Origin: Muscardinus avellanarius
Taxonomy: Eukaryota > Chordata > Mammalia > Rodentia > Gliridae
NCBI GenBank assembly: GCA_963383645.1
Contig: OY726559.1
Coordinates: 114,304,777 to 114,368,776, forward strand
Length of the DNA: 64,000 nt
Direction of reading: 5' to 3'
In this document: positions 22,143 through 33,804 of the stretch, piece after piece
How positions within the stretch are numbered: the first letter of the stretch is position 1
Layout of the letters: each line of letters opens with the position of its first letter
The notes under the pieces: generated by a model
Told to the model about the DNA's origin: nothing
The model's input: the letters and a program-made list of their open reading frames with translations, nothing else
The model's database searches: none
Made by a program: the position numbers and the translations under genes

Positions 22143-22203
22143 TTATTTGCAGTGCTGGAGATTGACCCAGGGGCATGCTACCTCTGAGCTATAACCCAGT
22201 TCT

Positions 22204-22234
<31 letters not shown>

Positions 22235-22790
22235 GCTGGTGGTACTGGGGTTCCTGGAAGCCCTTCTACCTCCGGGCTACACTCCCAGACCTATTTTTAC
22301 ATTTTTTTAAAATTTGGAAACAGGGTCTCCTAAGCCAGCGCACGCGGCTGGCTTCGAACCTGCGCCTCCTGTCTCTGCCTCCCAAGCGCGGGGCGGGGAT
22401 TACAAGCGTGCCCCACCACGCCCGGCTTTATTTTTTATTTTGAAACAGGGTCTCCATAGGTTGCTGAAGGCCAAGCTAAATTGCTAGGGCTGAAGCTGGG
22501 CGTGGTGGTGCACACTTGTAATCCCAGCATTCCGGAGGCTGAGATGGTAGAACGGCGGTTCGCAGACAGCCTCAGCTACTTAGTGAGGCCCTTTGCAACT
22601 CAGTGAGACCGGGTTTAAAAATAAAGAATAAAAAATAGGGCTGGGGGTGTGGCTTGGAGGTAGAATGCTCCTGGGTTCCATACTTAGTTAAAATAAAAAT
22701 TGCTTCAGCTGTCCTCACCCCTGAAGTCCTCCTGTCTCAGCCTCCCAAGTGCTGGGATTACAAGCGTGTGCCACCATGCCTGGCTTAATT
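21343..22790. repeat. Dense SINE cluster including a B1-like monomer
   Basis: A sense B1-like monomer with no ID half lies at about 21346-21487 (A tail). Sense dimers or modules occupy about 21488-21770, 21772-21905 and 21920-22110. Antisense short-arm copy: about 22230-22425. Sense copy: about 22496-22690. Antisense left arm: about 22700-22785. (TTTA)n tails separate several of them. Confidence 0.8.
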
Positions 22791-22811
22791 CCCATTACTA
22801 TAATAAAAATT

Positions 22812-22890
22812 AAAAGAGCTGGGGACATAGCTCAGTATTAGAACACTTGCCTAGAGTGTGGGGCCCTGGGTTTAATCCCAGGAATCCTTG
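22812..22890 (+). repeat. Free-standing ID element
   Basis: gagctggggacatagctcag ... gccctgggtttaatcccagg is a tRNA-derived ID element. The A-box-like part is tagctcagtattag and the B-box-like part gggtttaatccc. It lacks the gaggtagaatg/ttccatcc signature of the dimer's right half, so it represents a distinct ID lineage. Confidence 0.75.
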
Positions 22891-23455
22891 GTGCAGGGAC
22901 GTGGAGAGCCCAGTGATTTAATACTTCTTCCCAAAGTAGGGCTCTGCACGTCACTTTTTTTCTTTTGACTTGACTTTTAGCCCACACAACGGAGGCAGTC
23001 ATGGTTGCTCCGTTTTGACAAGCTCAGAAAAACGCAGGTCTGCGAGTCACAGCTAAAGACAGCCTGTGGCTCTCAACTGGGACGAGGGGTCAGCTGTTTG
23101 GGGGGCAGAGGCAGAGCTGAACATTCTGGGAGGGGACAGGTCACCACCCCAAATTGTGTCTTTCAACTCCTGGCGGGGAGCTGGACTCCGGTTAACACGG
23201 GGGTAATCTCTCCCTGGTCCAGGCTGGTATCAAAGCCACCTAGACTATTGAGGTCACTTTTGATGACGCCCGAACCATTTTAAGTTGTCCAGCTTCTGAA
23301 AACCTTTGGAGAGGAGGATGTGGCTACAGAAGAGATAAAGAGGGTTCTAACTGGGCTTAAAGGTCAAACCCCCGCCGACTCTCCAGTTATAAAACCAGTT
23401 TGACAAGAAGAAAGCGTGAGTTCCACTAACTCCCGTCCTCAGAATGACGCCACTG
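22891..23455. other. Unique sequence upstream of PMVK
   Basis: About 560 bp without SINE. It could be distal promoter sequence. No coding potential was recognised. Confidence 0.5.
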
Positions 23456-23650
23456 GAGCCGGGCGTGGGGACCCAGGCTTGTACTTGGGAGGCTGAGACA
23501 GGAGGATCGCACAGGTTCGAAGCCAGCCTCAGCTACTTAGTGAGGCTCTCGGCAATTTAGACCCTGTTTCCAAATAAAATATAAAATAGGTCTGGGAGTA
23601 TAGCTCGGAGGTAGAAAGCCTCTGGGTTCTACCCCCAGTACCACCAAAAA
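23456..23650 (+). repeat. Sense SINE upstream of PMVK
   Basis: A sense dimer with the left arm shortened at the 5' side, ending taccaccaaaaaaaa. Confidence 0.85.
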
Positions 23651-23652
23651 AA

Positions 23653-23670
23653 ATCTCTTATCTATCTATC

Positions 23671-23749
<79 letters not shown>

Positions 23750-23782
23750 ATCTATCTATCTATCATCTATCTATCTACCTGG
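23653..23782. repeat. (TATC)n microsatellite
   Basis: About 30 tetranucleotide units with three CATC interruptions. The tract is anchored at the A tail of the preceding SINE and lies about 650 bp before the PMVK start codon. Confidence 0.97.
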
Positions 23783-24049
23783 AGTATAGCCCCACCAGCC
23801 CCCATAAAAAGAATGACGCCAGCAGGCCCCGCCCTAGCGAGGCGCGGCCTCATCCCACCTCTCCAGAAGGACCCATCTTTCACTGTGGAGCAAGTTTGCT
23901 TTAGCGCCCGCACTACAAAACAGAATCGAAAAGGCAGTTTTGAAAACGCCTTCCAGGACCGTTACCTCTGTTATTTTTATAACGTTTTTAGGAGCTGTGA
24001 GAGAGGATATGAGAGCCACATCAGGAAATATTGAGATGCCGCCACCCCC

Positions 24050-24425
24050 CCACCACCAAGGCAAGTAGTTGCGTCCGACGCGCCCATTGGCTTCTGTTGG
24101 GAAGGCGGGGCCCGACGTAATTATGGGCGGGGATGGACTGGACCAAGAGAATTCTGCTGGGGGAGTTTCTTTAGAGATAAAAAGATGCCCTGGAAACAAG
24201 CCTCTTTGTCTCCATATTTCTCTCCCGATTCTCTTTGGAATCTTTTCTACACAAGAGTAAAAATGTTCAGGGGTAGGAAACCCGCCAGTACCGTCCATAT
24301 CTACGGAGGAGAGGGGTGGAATCCCCCTCCTCCCCACTCCCAGTGGTCGCGTCCACTCGCGCCAGGGTGGCGCGATTTGAAGGGTCCGAGGTGTCAGCTT
24401 TAGGCATGGTGAAGCCGGCCGCGCC
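24050..24425 (+). promoter_or_regulatory. PMVK: Probable PMVK promoter and 5'UTR
   Basis: This SINE-free, CpG-containing stretch has an inverted CCAAT box (ATTGG, 24086-24090) and GC boxes (ggcggggc near 24104 and gggcgggg near 24125). There is no TATA box. Paired NF-Y and Sp1-type sites are usual partners of SREBP-2 at mevalonate-pathway genes, but I found no clear sterol response element by eye. The transcription start is not determinable from sequence alone. Confidence 0.6.
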
Positions 24426-24501
24426 ATGGCCCCGCTGGGAGGCGCCCCGCGACTGGTGCTGTTGTTTAGTGGGAAAAGGAAATCCGGGAAGGACTTCGTG
24501 A
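24406..24501 (+). promoter_or_regulatory. PMVK: Upstream ATG/uORF overlapping the PMVK start
   Basis: ATG at 24406 has a purine (g) at -3 and g at +4. It opens a 31-codon frame ([17 protein letters not shown] ...) ending TGA at 24499-24501, in a different frame from PMVK and overlapping its first 25 codons. It matters only if transcription starts upstream of 24406. Confidence 0.45.
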
Positions 24502-24520
24502 CCGGGGAGCTGCAAAGCAG
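24426..24520 (+). CDS. PMVK: PMVK coding exon 1
   Basis: It encodes [10 protein letters not shown] through FVTGELQS plus two bases of Arg32; the donor gtgtct begins at 24521. It carries the whole P-loop-like ATP site. Human has FVTEALQSR here, so Gly-Glu replaces Glu-Ala. Confidence 0.98.
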
Positions 24521-25663
24521 GTGTCTGCGGGGCTGGAAGGAGGGAGGGAGCGCTGCCCGTCACGTGACACGAGGGGTGTGTTTGGGCGTGCTGCAGTGGG
24601 CTTGGGAGCCGGGGTCCTCGGGTGGCCGAGCAGGAGGGGCGCTGGGTAGGGGTAGGTGGAGGACCGTGACCATCACGTAAAACGGCGGTCCGCACACGCC
24701 CGCCCGACAGGCCAGGCATCGCCTGTGCAAAGCCCTGAAGCTGTAGGTCTCTCTCCAAGCAGAAAGTTACTACTAACAGTTACCACCAAGGCGCTTCCCT
24801 GTGTACCGGTCCCCTTCTCACCACCGTGCTGTGAGCTGAGTTACAGACGAGGAAACCGAGGCATGGGCAAAGGATTTCTTTCTTTCTTTTTTTTTGGGGG
24901 GGGGGTTTGGGGATGGAACCCAGGGGCACACCCCCAGCCCTATTTTTTATTCTTTTATTTTGAAACAGGGTCTCACTGAGTTGCAGAGGGCCTCGCTAAG
25001 TAGCTGAGGCTGTCCGCGAACCGCGATCCTCCAGGTCTCAGCCTCCCGAGTGCTGGGATGACAAGCGTGCGCCACCACGCCAGTTTCTGTGTGAGCATTT
25101 TTGTTGGAGCCTGGCCTGGGAGAGAAAAGGAAAGAAAATGGAACGGGTCTTCTCTTGAAGGCTGGGTGATAGGGTAACAGGGGGTCTAAGACGTGGGGAG
25201 CCCAGGGCAGAGGTTGGCACAGAAATCTTTTCCCACCAGGGAGCCCATCGCTGTTTCCTAAGCTGCATCTCAGCTCCAAACACGGAAATCAAATAGTGAG
25301 AAGAAACAGCACAGGCTTCCAAGTGACACTGGGTTCACTTCCCTTCTAGTTTCACTCTTGCGCACATATTTTTTTGTTTTCTTTTCTTTTGTGGCACCAG
25401 AAATGGAACCCAGGATCATTTTCCCTCTGATCTATACACCCAATCCTTTTTTTTTTTTTTTTTTTTTTTGTGGTACTGGGGATGGAACCCAGGGGCTTTC
25501 TACCTCCAAGCTACACCCCCAGCCCTATTTTTTTATTCTTTATTTGGAAACAGGGTCCACTGAGCTGCAAAGGGCCTAAGTAGCTGAGGCTGGCCATGAA
25601 CTACAATCTTCAGTTTCCCAAATGCTGGGAATAAAAGTATGCGCCACTACGCCTGGCTTCCAG

Positions 25664-25711
<48 letters not shown>

Positions 25712-28700
25712 TTTAATGGTACTGGGAATGAAACCCAGGGGCATTCTACCTCTGAGTTACACCCCCAGCCCTAGTTCTTAGTCGTTTTTTCTATTTATTT
25801 ATTTATTTATTTATTTATTTATTTGGTGGTACTGGGGATGGAACCCAGAGGCCTTCTACCTCCAGGCTACACTCCCAGACCTATTTTATTTGAAAACAGG
25901 GTCTTGCTAAGTTGCTAAGAGCCTCACCAAGTAGCGGAGGCTGGCTTTGAGCCTGCGCGATCCTCCTGTCTCAGCCTCCTAAGCGCGGGGATTACAAACA
26001 TGTGCCACCATGCCTGGAGTCTTTTTTATTTTTGGAACAGGTTCTCACCGAGTTGCGAAGGGCCTTGTTAAGTAGCTGAGGCTGTCTATGAACCGTGATC
26101 CTCCGGTCTCTGCCTCCTGAATGCTGGGATTACCAGCTCCAGTCCTATTTGTAACTCTATTTTGAAACAGGGGCTCACTAAGTTGCAGAGGGCCTCACTG
26201 AGTCATCGAGGCTGGCTTCGATCCTGCGACCCTCCTGTCAGCCTCCCAAGTACTGGGATTACAAGCATGTGCCACCATGTCTGGCTTCTGCCTTGGTTTT
26301 GACATCTGTTAAATAGAGATAATAAGCCATGCGTGGTGGCGCATGTTTGTAATCCCTGCATTCGGGAGGCTGAGACGGGAGGGAGGATCGTAGTTCAAGG
26401 ACAGCCTCAGCTACTTAGTGAGGCCCTTTGCAACTCAATGAGACCCTGCTCCAAAATACAGAATAAAATACAGGGCTGGGGGTACAGCTCAGAGGTAGAA
26501 CGCCCCTGGGGTTTCATCCCCAGTACTGCAAACAAAACAAAACAAAAAATAAATAGAGATAATACTAGAGTGTCTGGAAGGCTTAAATGAGATAATGTAT
26601 ATGAATAGCTTAAAACAAATCCCTGGCGCCTAGCGCTGGCTCAGGGAGGCCGAGGTGGCTATTTTTATTTGACGAATGCTGGTTTCATTCCTTATAGCGT
26701 CGCTCTGGGTGAGTCAGTTCCCCTCATTTGACCTCAGTTTCTGCATCTGAAACATACAAATAAGAACACTTAGCTTACCATGTTGGCGTTTCAGTGTATC
26801 TGTAGCCGGGCCTGCTGGCATGCACCTGTAATCCCAGTACTTGGGAGGCTGAAACAGGAAGATCGCAGGTTCGAGGCTAGTCTCAGTAATTTAGCAAGGA
26901 ACTCAGCAAATTAGTGAGACCATGTCTCCAAATAAAAAATAAAATAAGGCTGAGGGTATAGCTCAGAGATGGAATGCCCCCAAGTTCAATTTCCAGTACA
27001 GTGAATTCAGGGCATAGTGGCACATACCTATAATCCCAGTATTTGGGAGCCTGAGACAGGAGGATTGCAGGTTTGAGGACAGGCTCGGCAAGTAGTGAGA
27101 TTCTCATCAACCTAGTGAGACCCTGTTTCAAAAATAAAATAAAATAAAGATTTAAAAATAGGACCAAGAGAGCCAGGCATGGTGGCCCATGCTTGTAATC
27201 CTAGTACTGCTGAGACTGGAGGATCACAGGTTTGAGGGCAGCCTCATCTACTACTTAGTGAGGCTCTTTGCAACTCAGTGAGACCCTGAGCGTGGTGGCA
27301 CACGCTTGTAATCCCTGTGCTTGGGAGGCTGAGATAGGAGGATTGCATGGGTTCGAAGCCAGCCTCAGCTACTTAGTAAGGCTTTCAGCAACTAGTGAGA
27401 CCCTGTTTCCAAATAATATTAAAAAAAAAAGGTCTGGGAGTGTAGCCTGGAGGTAGAAAGCCTCTGGGTTCCACTCCCAGTACCACCAAAAAAATAAAAA
27501 AAATAAAAATAAAAAACAAAATAAAGAAAAAAGCCAGGAATGGTGGCACATGCTTATAATCTCAGCACTTGGGAGACTGAGACAGGAGGATCGCACAGGT
27601 TCAAAGCCAGCCTCAGCTACTTAGTGAGGCTCTCAACACTTTAGCAAGACCTTGTTTCCAAATAAAGTATAAAATAGGTCTGGGAATATAGCCCAGAGGT
27701 AGAAAAGTCCCTGGGTTCCACCCCCAGTGCCAAAAAAAAAAAAAAAAAAAAAGAATAAAAAATTGGGCTGAAGCCAGGCGTGGTGGCGCATGCTTGTAAT
27801 CCCAGCATTTGGGAGGCTGAGACAGGAGGATCCGGGTTTGTGGACAGCCTCAGCTTCTTAGTGAGGCCCTCCGCAACTTAGTGAGACCCTGTTTCAAAAT
27901 AAAGAATAAAAAATAGGGCAGGGGGTGTAGCTCAGAGGTAGAATGCCCCTGGGTTCCATCTCTAGTACTGCAAAAAGAAGAAAAAAAAAATCACCCCTCT
28001 ATTCTGTTGAGAAACAAAATCCCCACTTTATAGATGGGGAGAGAGAACCAGGAAGCTAAGTTGAGACCTGCCAAGTACATAGATACTAGTAGTGGAAACG
28101 AGACCAGGCTGAAGCCCAGGTCTCGACTCCTCTCTGGAAGCCCTAGGGGAACTGACTCCTCGCTCTCTGTCTCTCTCCGTCCTGCAGACTCGGAGCTGAC
28201 CTCTGTGCCATCCTTCGGCTCTCCGGCCCCCTCAAGGAGCAATACGCTCAGGTAGATGGCGGCTGTGTGATGTCTGGTGGGTTGGGAGAGCCGACTCCCG
28301 AGCTGTGGGCTGTGTCTGCTCTTCCTGTCCCTGGTCTGATCACCTCTTGGTTTTCTGTGAGTGGACTTTTTGGGAGTATTTTCAGCTTAAGTTTCTTTCC
28401 TTCCTTCCTTCCTTCCTTCCTTCCTTCCTTTCTTTTTATTTCTTTCTTTCTTTGGTGGTACTGGGGTTCCTGGAAGCCCTTCTGCTTCCGGGCTACACTC
28501 CCACGGGCTACACTCCCAGACCTATTTTTAAACTTTTTTATGTGGAAACAGGTCTCTTAAGCCAGCAAGGCTGGCTCTGAACCAGTGCGATCCTCCTGTC
28601 TCTGCCCCCCAAGCGCGGGGATTACAAGCGTGCACCACCATGCCCATCTTAAGTTTCTTTCTTAAAGTCTCATTTACTTCAGTCTAAGAAGGATGTTCCA

Positions 28701-30554
28701 GTACCTGGAAGGCTGAGACAGGAGGAGCACAGGTTTGAGGCCAGCCTCAACAGTAGGGAGGACTTAAGCAATACAGCGAGACCCTATTTTAAAATAAAAA
28801 GGAAAGCCGGGCGTGGTGGCGCACGCTTGTAATCCCAGCGCTTGGGAGGCTGAGACAGGAGGATCGCACAGGTTCGAAGCCAGCCTCAGCTACTTAGTGA
28901 GGTCCTGTTTCCAAACCAAATATAAAATAGATCTGGGAGTATAGCCTGGAGGTAGAAAAGCCCCTGGGTTCCATCCCCAGTACCACTAAATAAAAAAAAT
29001 AAATAAATAAATAAATAAAAAGAAAAAAGAGTGCTGGGGGTTTAGCTTGGAGGTAGAATGCCCCTGGTTTTAGTCCCTAGTACCACAACAAACAAACCAA
29101 AACGTATACAAGATGTAGAATAGTCTATAGATGTCTTAGCCCATTTTTGTGTTTCTGTAACAAAATATCTGAACTTGGATACTTTGTACAGAAAGAGGTT
29201 TTTATTCTTTTTTATTTTTGCAGTACTGGGGATGGAACCCAGGCGCATTCTACCTCTGAGAGACACCCCAGCCCTATTTTTTTATTCCTTATTTTATTTA
29301 TTTATTTATTTTGGTAGTACTTGGGGTGAAACCCAGGGGCTTTTCTACCTCCGGGCTATACTCCCAGACCTATTTTATACTTTATTTGGAAACAGGGTCT
29401 CACTAAGTTGCTGAGAGCCTCACTAAGTAGCTGAGGCTGGCTTTGAACCTGCGCGATCCTCCTGTCTCAGCCTCCCAAGCGCGGGGATTACAAGCCTGGG
29501 CTGTCACACTCGGTTTCCTATTCTTTATTTTAAAACAGGGTCTTACTGAGTTACAAAGAGCCTCACTAAGTAGCTGAGGCTGGCTTCAAACCTGCGCAAT
29601 CCTGTCTCAGCCTCCCGAATGCTGGGATTATAAGCATGCGCCACCACGCCTGGATAGAAAGAGGTTTTTATTTTTTTTATTTTTATTTTTATTATTATTA
29701 TTTTTTTTTTTTGGTGGTACTGGGGTTCCTGGAAGCCCTTCTACCTCCGGGCTACACTCCCAGACCTATTTTATACTTTTTTTTTTTTTTTTTAATGGAA
29801 ACAGGGTCTCTTACGCCAGCGCGGCTGGCTTCGAACCTGCGCGATCCTCCTGTCTCTGCCTCCCAAGCGTGGGGATTACAAGCGTGCCCACCACGCCCGG
29901 CAGAAAGAGGTTTTTAAACTCAGGGTTCTGGAGGTCCGAGAGCCTGGTGCCAGCGTGTGCTTGATTTTTGTGGGGCGTTGTGGGGGAAGAGAGACGCACA
30001 TGAGAGGTCACATGGCAAGAGGGACCAAGGGAGGCATCAGGTTTATAACAACCCGCTCTCACGGAAACGGGCCCAAGAGACAAGCTGTAAGCCCTTTAAA
30101 GGCCCCAACACGTCTAAAAGGCATCACCTCCCGACACCGCCAGTTTGGGGAGCAAGCCTCAGCCTGAGCCTTGGCGGGGACAGACCCTGTTCAGACCACA
30201 GCAGCTAAAATGCTACGTTTGCACAAAGCTCAGGAGGAAATGTGGGAAGGACTTAGTGAGAGAGAAGTAGAAAAGAGTCATAAGCCGGATGTGCTGGAGC
30301 ACACTTGTAATCCCAGGACTCGGAAGACTGAGCCGGAGGATCGCATATCTACAGCCAGCCGCGGCAACGCCTTAGCTGAGCACCCTCAGTACACATGCAA
30401 ATAAAGAAACAGGGTCTCTCTCAGTCGAGGGGTTGAACCCAGGGATATTCTATGTCTTTGAGTTATGCTACTAGCCCTTTAAAAAAAAAAAAAATATATA
30501 TATATATAATTTGAACCCAGGCCTATTCTTCTATGCCTTTGAGTTACACTACCA

Positions 30555-30607
<53 letters not shown>

Positions 30608-33600
30608 GTGGTACTGGGGTTCCTGGAAGCCCTTCTACCTCCGGGCTACACTCCCAGACCTATTTTATATTTTTGAAACAGGGTCTCTTACGCCAGCGCG
30701 GCTGGCTTCGAACCTGCGCGATCCTCCTGTCTCCGCCTCCCAAGCGCGGGGATTACAAGCGTGCGCCACCACGCCCCGCTAACTACCAGCCCTTTAAAAA
30801 AAAATATATATATATATTTACATATAAAATATATTTATATAAATATATCTATTTTTTCGCAGTACTGTGGATGGAATCCAGGGACATTCTACCTCTGAGT
30901 TAACCCCCAGACCTATTTTTTATTTTGAAACTGAGTCCCACTAAATTGCAGAGGGCCTCACTAAGTAGTTGAGGCTGGCCTCATGTTTCAGCCTGGGATC
31001 CTCCTGTTTCAGCCTCCCAAGTACTGGGATTACAAGTGTGTGCCACCACGTCCGACTTTACTATTATTTTATTTTCTGTACTGGGGATGGAACCCAGGGC
31101 CGTTCTACCTCCGAGCTACACCCCCAGCCCTATTTTTCATTTTTTATTTTGAGACAGGGTCTCAGTTGCAAAGGGCCTCACTAAGTAGCTGAAGCTGGCC
31201 AAGAACCGCAATTCTCCTGTCTCAGTCTCTCAAATGCTGGAATCACAAGCATGCGCCACCACGCCCGGCTCCTTTACTATTAATTTTGATACTGGGATTG
31301 AACCTAGGAGCATTCTACCTCTAAGTTACACCTCCAGCCCTATTTTTAAATTTTTATTCGGAAACAGGGTCTTGCTAAGTCGCCAAAGTTGTCCTCAAAC
31401 TTGCAATCCTCCTGCCTCTGCCTCCCAAGTACTGGGATTACTGGTGTGCACCACTGCCCCTGGCTGGATTTTTTTCTGCAGACCTTTGACCTCAGAGCTG
31501 AAGAGCTCCTTAGTTCCCGCGTGGGCTAGGGGACGTGGCGGGCAGGGCCCGTTCTCTGGGTGTTGGGTGGCACCGTGGGGTTGAGAGGCCAGCGCCGCAG
31601 GCGTGATGTGCTTTGGGCAGGATCACGGCTTGGACTTCCAGAAACTCCTGGATGCCAGCGACTACAAGGAGGCCTATCGGAGCGACATGATCCGCTGGGG
31701 CGAGGAGAAGCGCCGGGCCGACCCGGGCTTCTTCTGCAGGAAGATCGTGGAGGGCGTCTCCCAGCCCATCTGGGTAAGAGGGACCCCAGGCGGCACGAGG
31801 AACCTCCATGTCCCCACTGCCACCGCCTCACGAGGTGCCCTCCTCCGCGCTCGGACAGCGCGCTCCGTGCAGCAGCCAGAGACTTTCTTTCTTTCTTTCG
31901 TGCTTTCTTTTCTTTCTTTCTTTTTTTTGGCGGTACTGGGGATGAAACCCAGGGGCATTCTACCTTCCAAGTTATTCCCCCAGCCCTATTTTTTATTCTT
32001 TCTTTTCTTTTCTTTTTTTTTGGGGGGAGGGTACTGGGGATGGAACCCAGGAGCATTCTAACTCTGAGCTCCACCCCCAGCCCTATTTTTTTTTTAAAAC
32101 AGGGTCTCACTGAGTTGCAAAGGGCCTCACTAAGTAGCCGAGGCTGTCTGTGAACCACGATCCTCCTGTCTCAGCCTCCCAAATGCTGGGATTACAAGCG
32201 TGCACCACCACGCCCAGCTTTTTATTTTTTATTTCAAAACAGGGTCCCACCAAGTTGCTGAGAATCTAAGTTGCTGAGGCTGGCCTTGAACCTGTGATCC
32301 TCCTGTGTCAGCCTCCCAAGTACTGAGAGTACAAGCACTCACCACTGTACCTTCTGGCAAACCACAGTTCTTATTATGAACTTCTGGGCTTTTTATGATC
32401 TAGATCCTGCTACCTTCCAGTTGCTCTCTTTCTTTCTTTCTTTTTTTTTTTTTTTTGCTGAGATGGAACCCAGTGCATTTTACCTCTGAACAACACCCAC
32501 CTCAACCCTATTTTATTTTATTTTTATTTATTTATTTATTTATTTTTTTGCGGGTCTGGGGATGGAACCCAGGGGCATTCAACCTCCGAGCTACACCCCC
32601 TGCCCAATTTTTTTTCTTTTTCTTTTTGAAACCGGGTCTCACTGAGTTGCAAAGGGCCTCACTAAGTAGCTGAGGCTGTCTGCAAACCGCGATCCTCTGG
32701 TCTCAGCCTCCCAAATGCTGGGATTACAAGTGTGCGCTACCACGCCCAGCTCAACGCTATTTTATTTTGAAGCAGGGTCTCACTAAGTTGCTGGGGCCTT
32801 GCCAAATTGCTGAAGATGGCCTAGAATCTGTGACCCTCCTTTGTCTGCCTCCCCAGTACTGGAATTACAGGCATGCACCAACAAGCCTGACCTTCTTTTT
32901 CTCTTTTATTCTTTTTATTTTGACACAGGATCTCTAAGTTGCGGAGGGCCTCGCTAAGCATCTGAGGCTGGCCGCAAACCCCCAATCCACCGCATTTTTC
33001 TGTGTGTGTATGTGGGAAGGTTTTAGGGGCTGAACCCAGGGATATTTTTTTTTTTTTTTTTCCGGTACCAGCGATGGGATGCAGGGGCATTCTATCTCCA
33101 AGCTCCACCCCCAGCCTGATTTTTGTATTCTTTATTTGAAAACAGGGTCCCACTGAGTTGCAAAGGGCCTCACAAAGTAGCTAAGGCTGTCCTTGAACTG
33201 TGATCCTCCAGTCTCCGCCTCCCAAATGCTGGGATTACTAGTGTGCACCACCACACCTGGCTTGGTTCCATCTTTAAAACATGCCAAGCGCCAGGCGTGG
33301 TGGCGCACACTTGTAATCCCCGCGCTTGGGAAGCGGAGACAGGAGGATGGCGCAGGTTCAAAGCCAGCCGCGCTGCCTTAAGAGACCCTGTTTCCAAATA
33401 AAAATATAAAATAGGTCTGGGAGTGTAGCCCGGATTTAGAAGGGTTCCATCCCCAGTACCACCAAAAAAAAAATAATAATAATAAATAAATAAATAAAAA
33501 TAAAAATAAAACATGCCAAGCTGGGCATGATGGTGCACGCTTGTAATCCCAGCATTCGGGAGGCTGAGAGCTGGAGGATTGCAGTTCGTGGACAGCCTCA

Positions 33601-33746
33601 GCTACTTAGTGAGGCCCTCTGCAACTCAGTGAGACCCAGTTTCAAAGTAAAGAATAAAAAATAGGGCAGGGGCTGTAGCTCTGAGGTCTAATACCCCTGG
33701 TTTCCATCCTCATACCCACAAAAAGTCTTCAGACCCGCAAAAAAAA

Positions 33747-33804
<58 letters not shown>

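Larger units (their letters stand above)
29126..30205. mobile_element. Ancient interspersed repeat split by serial SINE insertions
   Basis: Segments 29126-29204 and 29902-30205 read as one element: gtttctgtaacaaaatatct, gaggtttttaaactcagggttctgg-type sequence, a cacatggcaagag motif, gcatcacctcccgacaccg, and cagaccacagcag. This pattern matches a very common old mammalian repeat of LTR/MER type (gctataacaaaatacctg ... cagaccatagca), remembered but not named with certainty. Two insertions (29205-29655 and 29671-29901) interrupt it, each beside a copy of the same 15-bp target. Confidence 0.6.

Noticed and set aside
22812..22890. Possible tRNA gene
   Set aside because: A/B-box-like motifs are present, but the sequence does not fold as a tRNA by eye and matches ID SINEs.
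23653..23782. Possible CRISPR-like regular array
   Set aside because: A simple tetranucleotide microsatellite in mammalian DNA; no spacers.
24050..24425. Clear sterol response element in the PMVK promoter
   Set aside because: Expected for a mevalonate-pathway gene, but no convincing atcaccccac-like match was seen on either strand in this stretch.
31601..31620. Alternative acceptor for PMVK exon 3 at 31600
   Set aside because: It would insert 20 nt and shift the frame. 31621 restores the conserved DHGLDF sequence.
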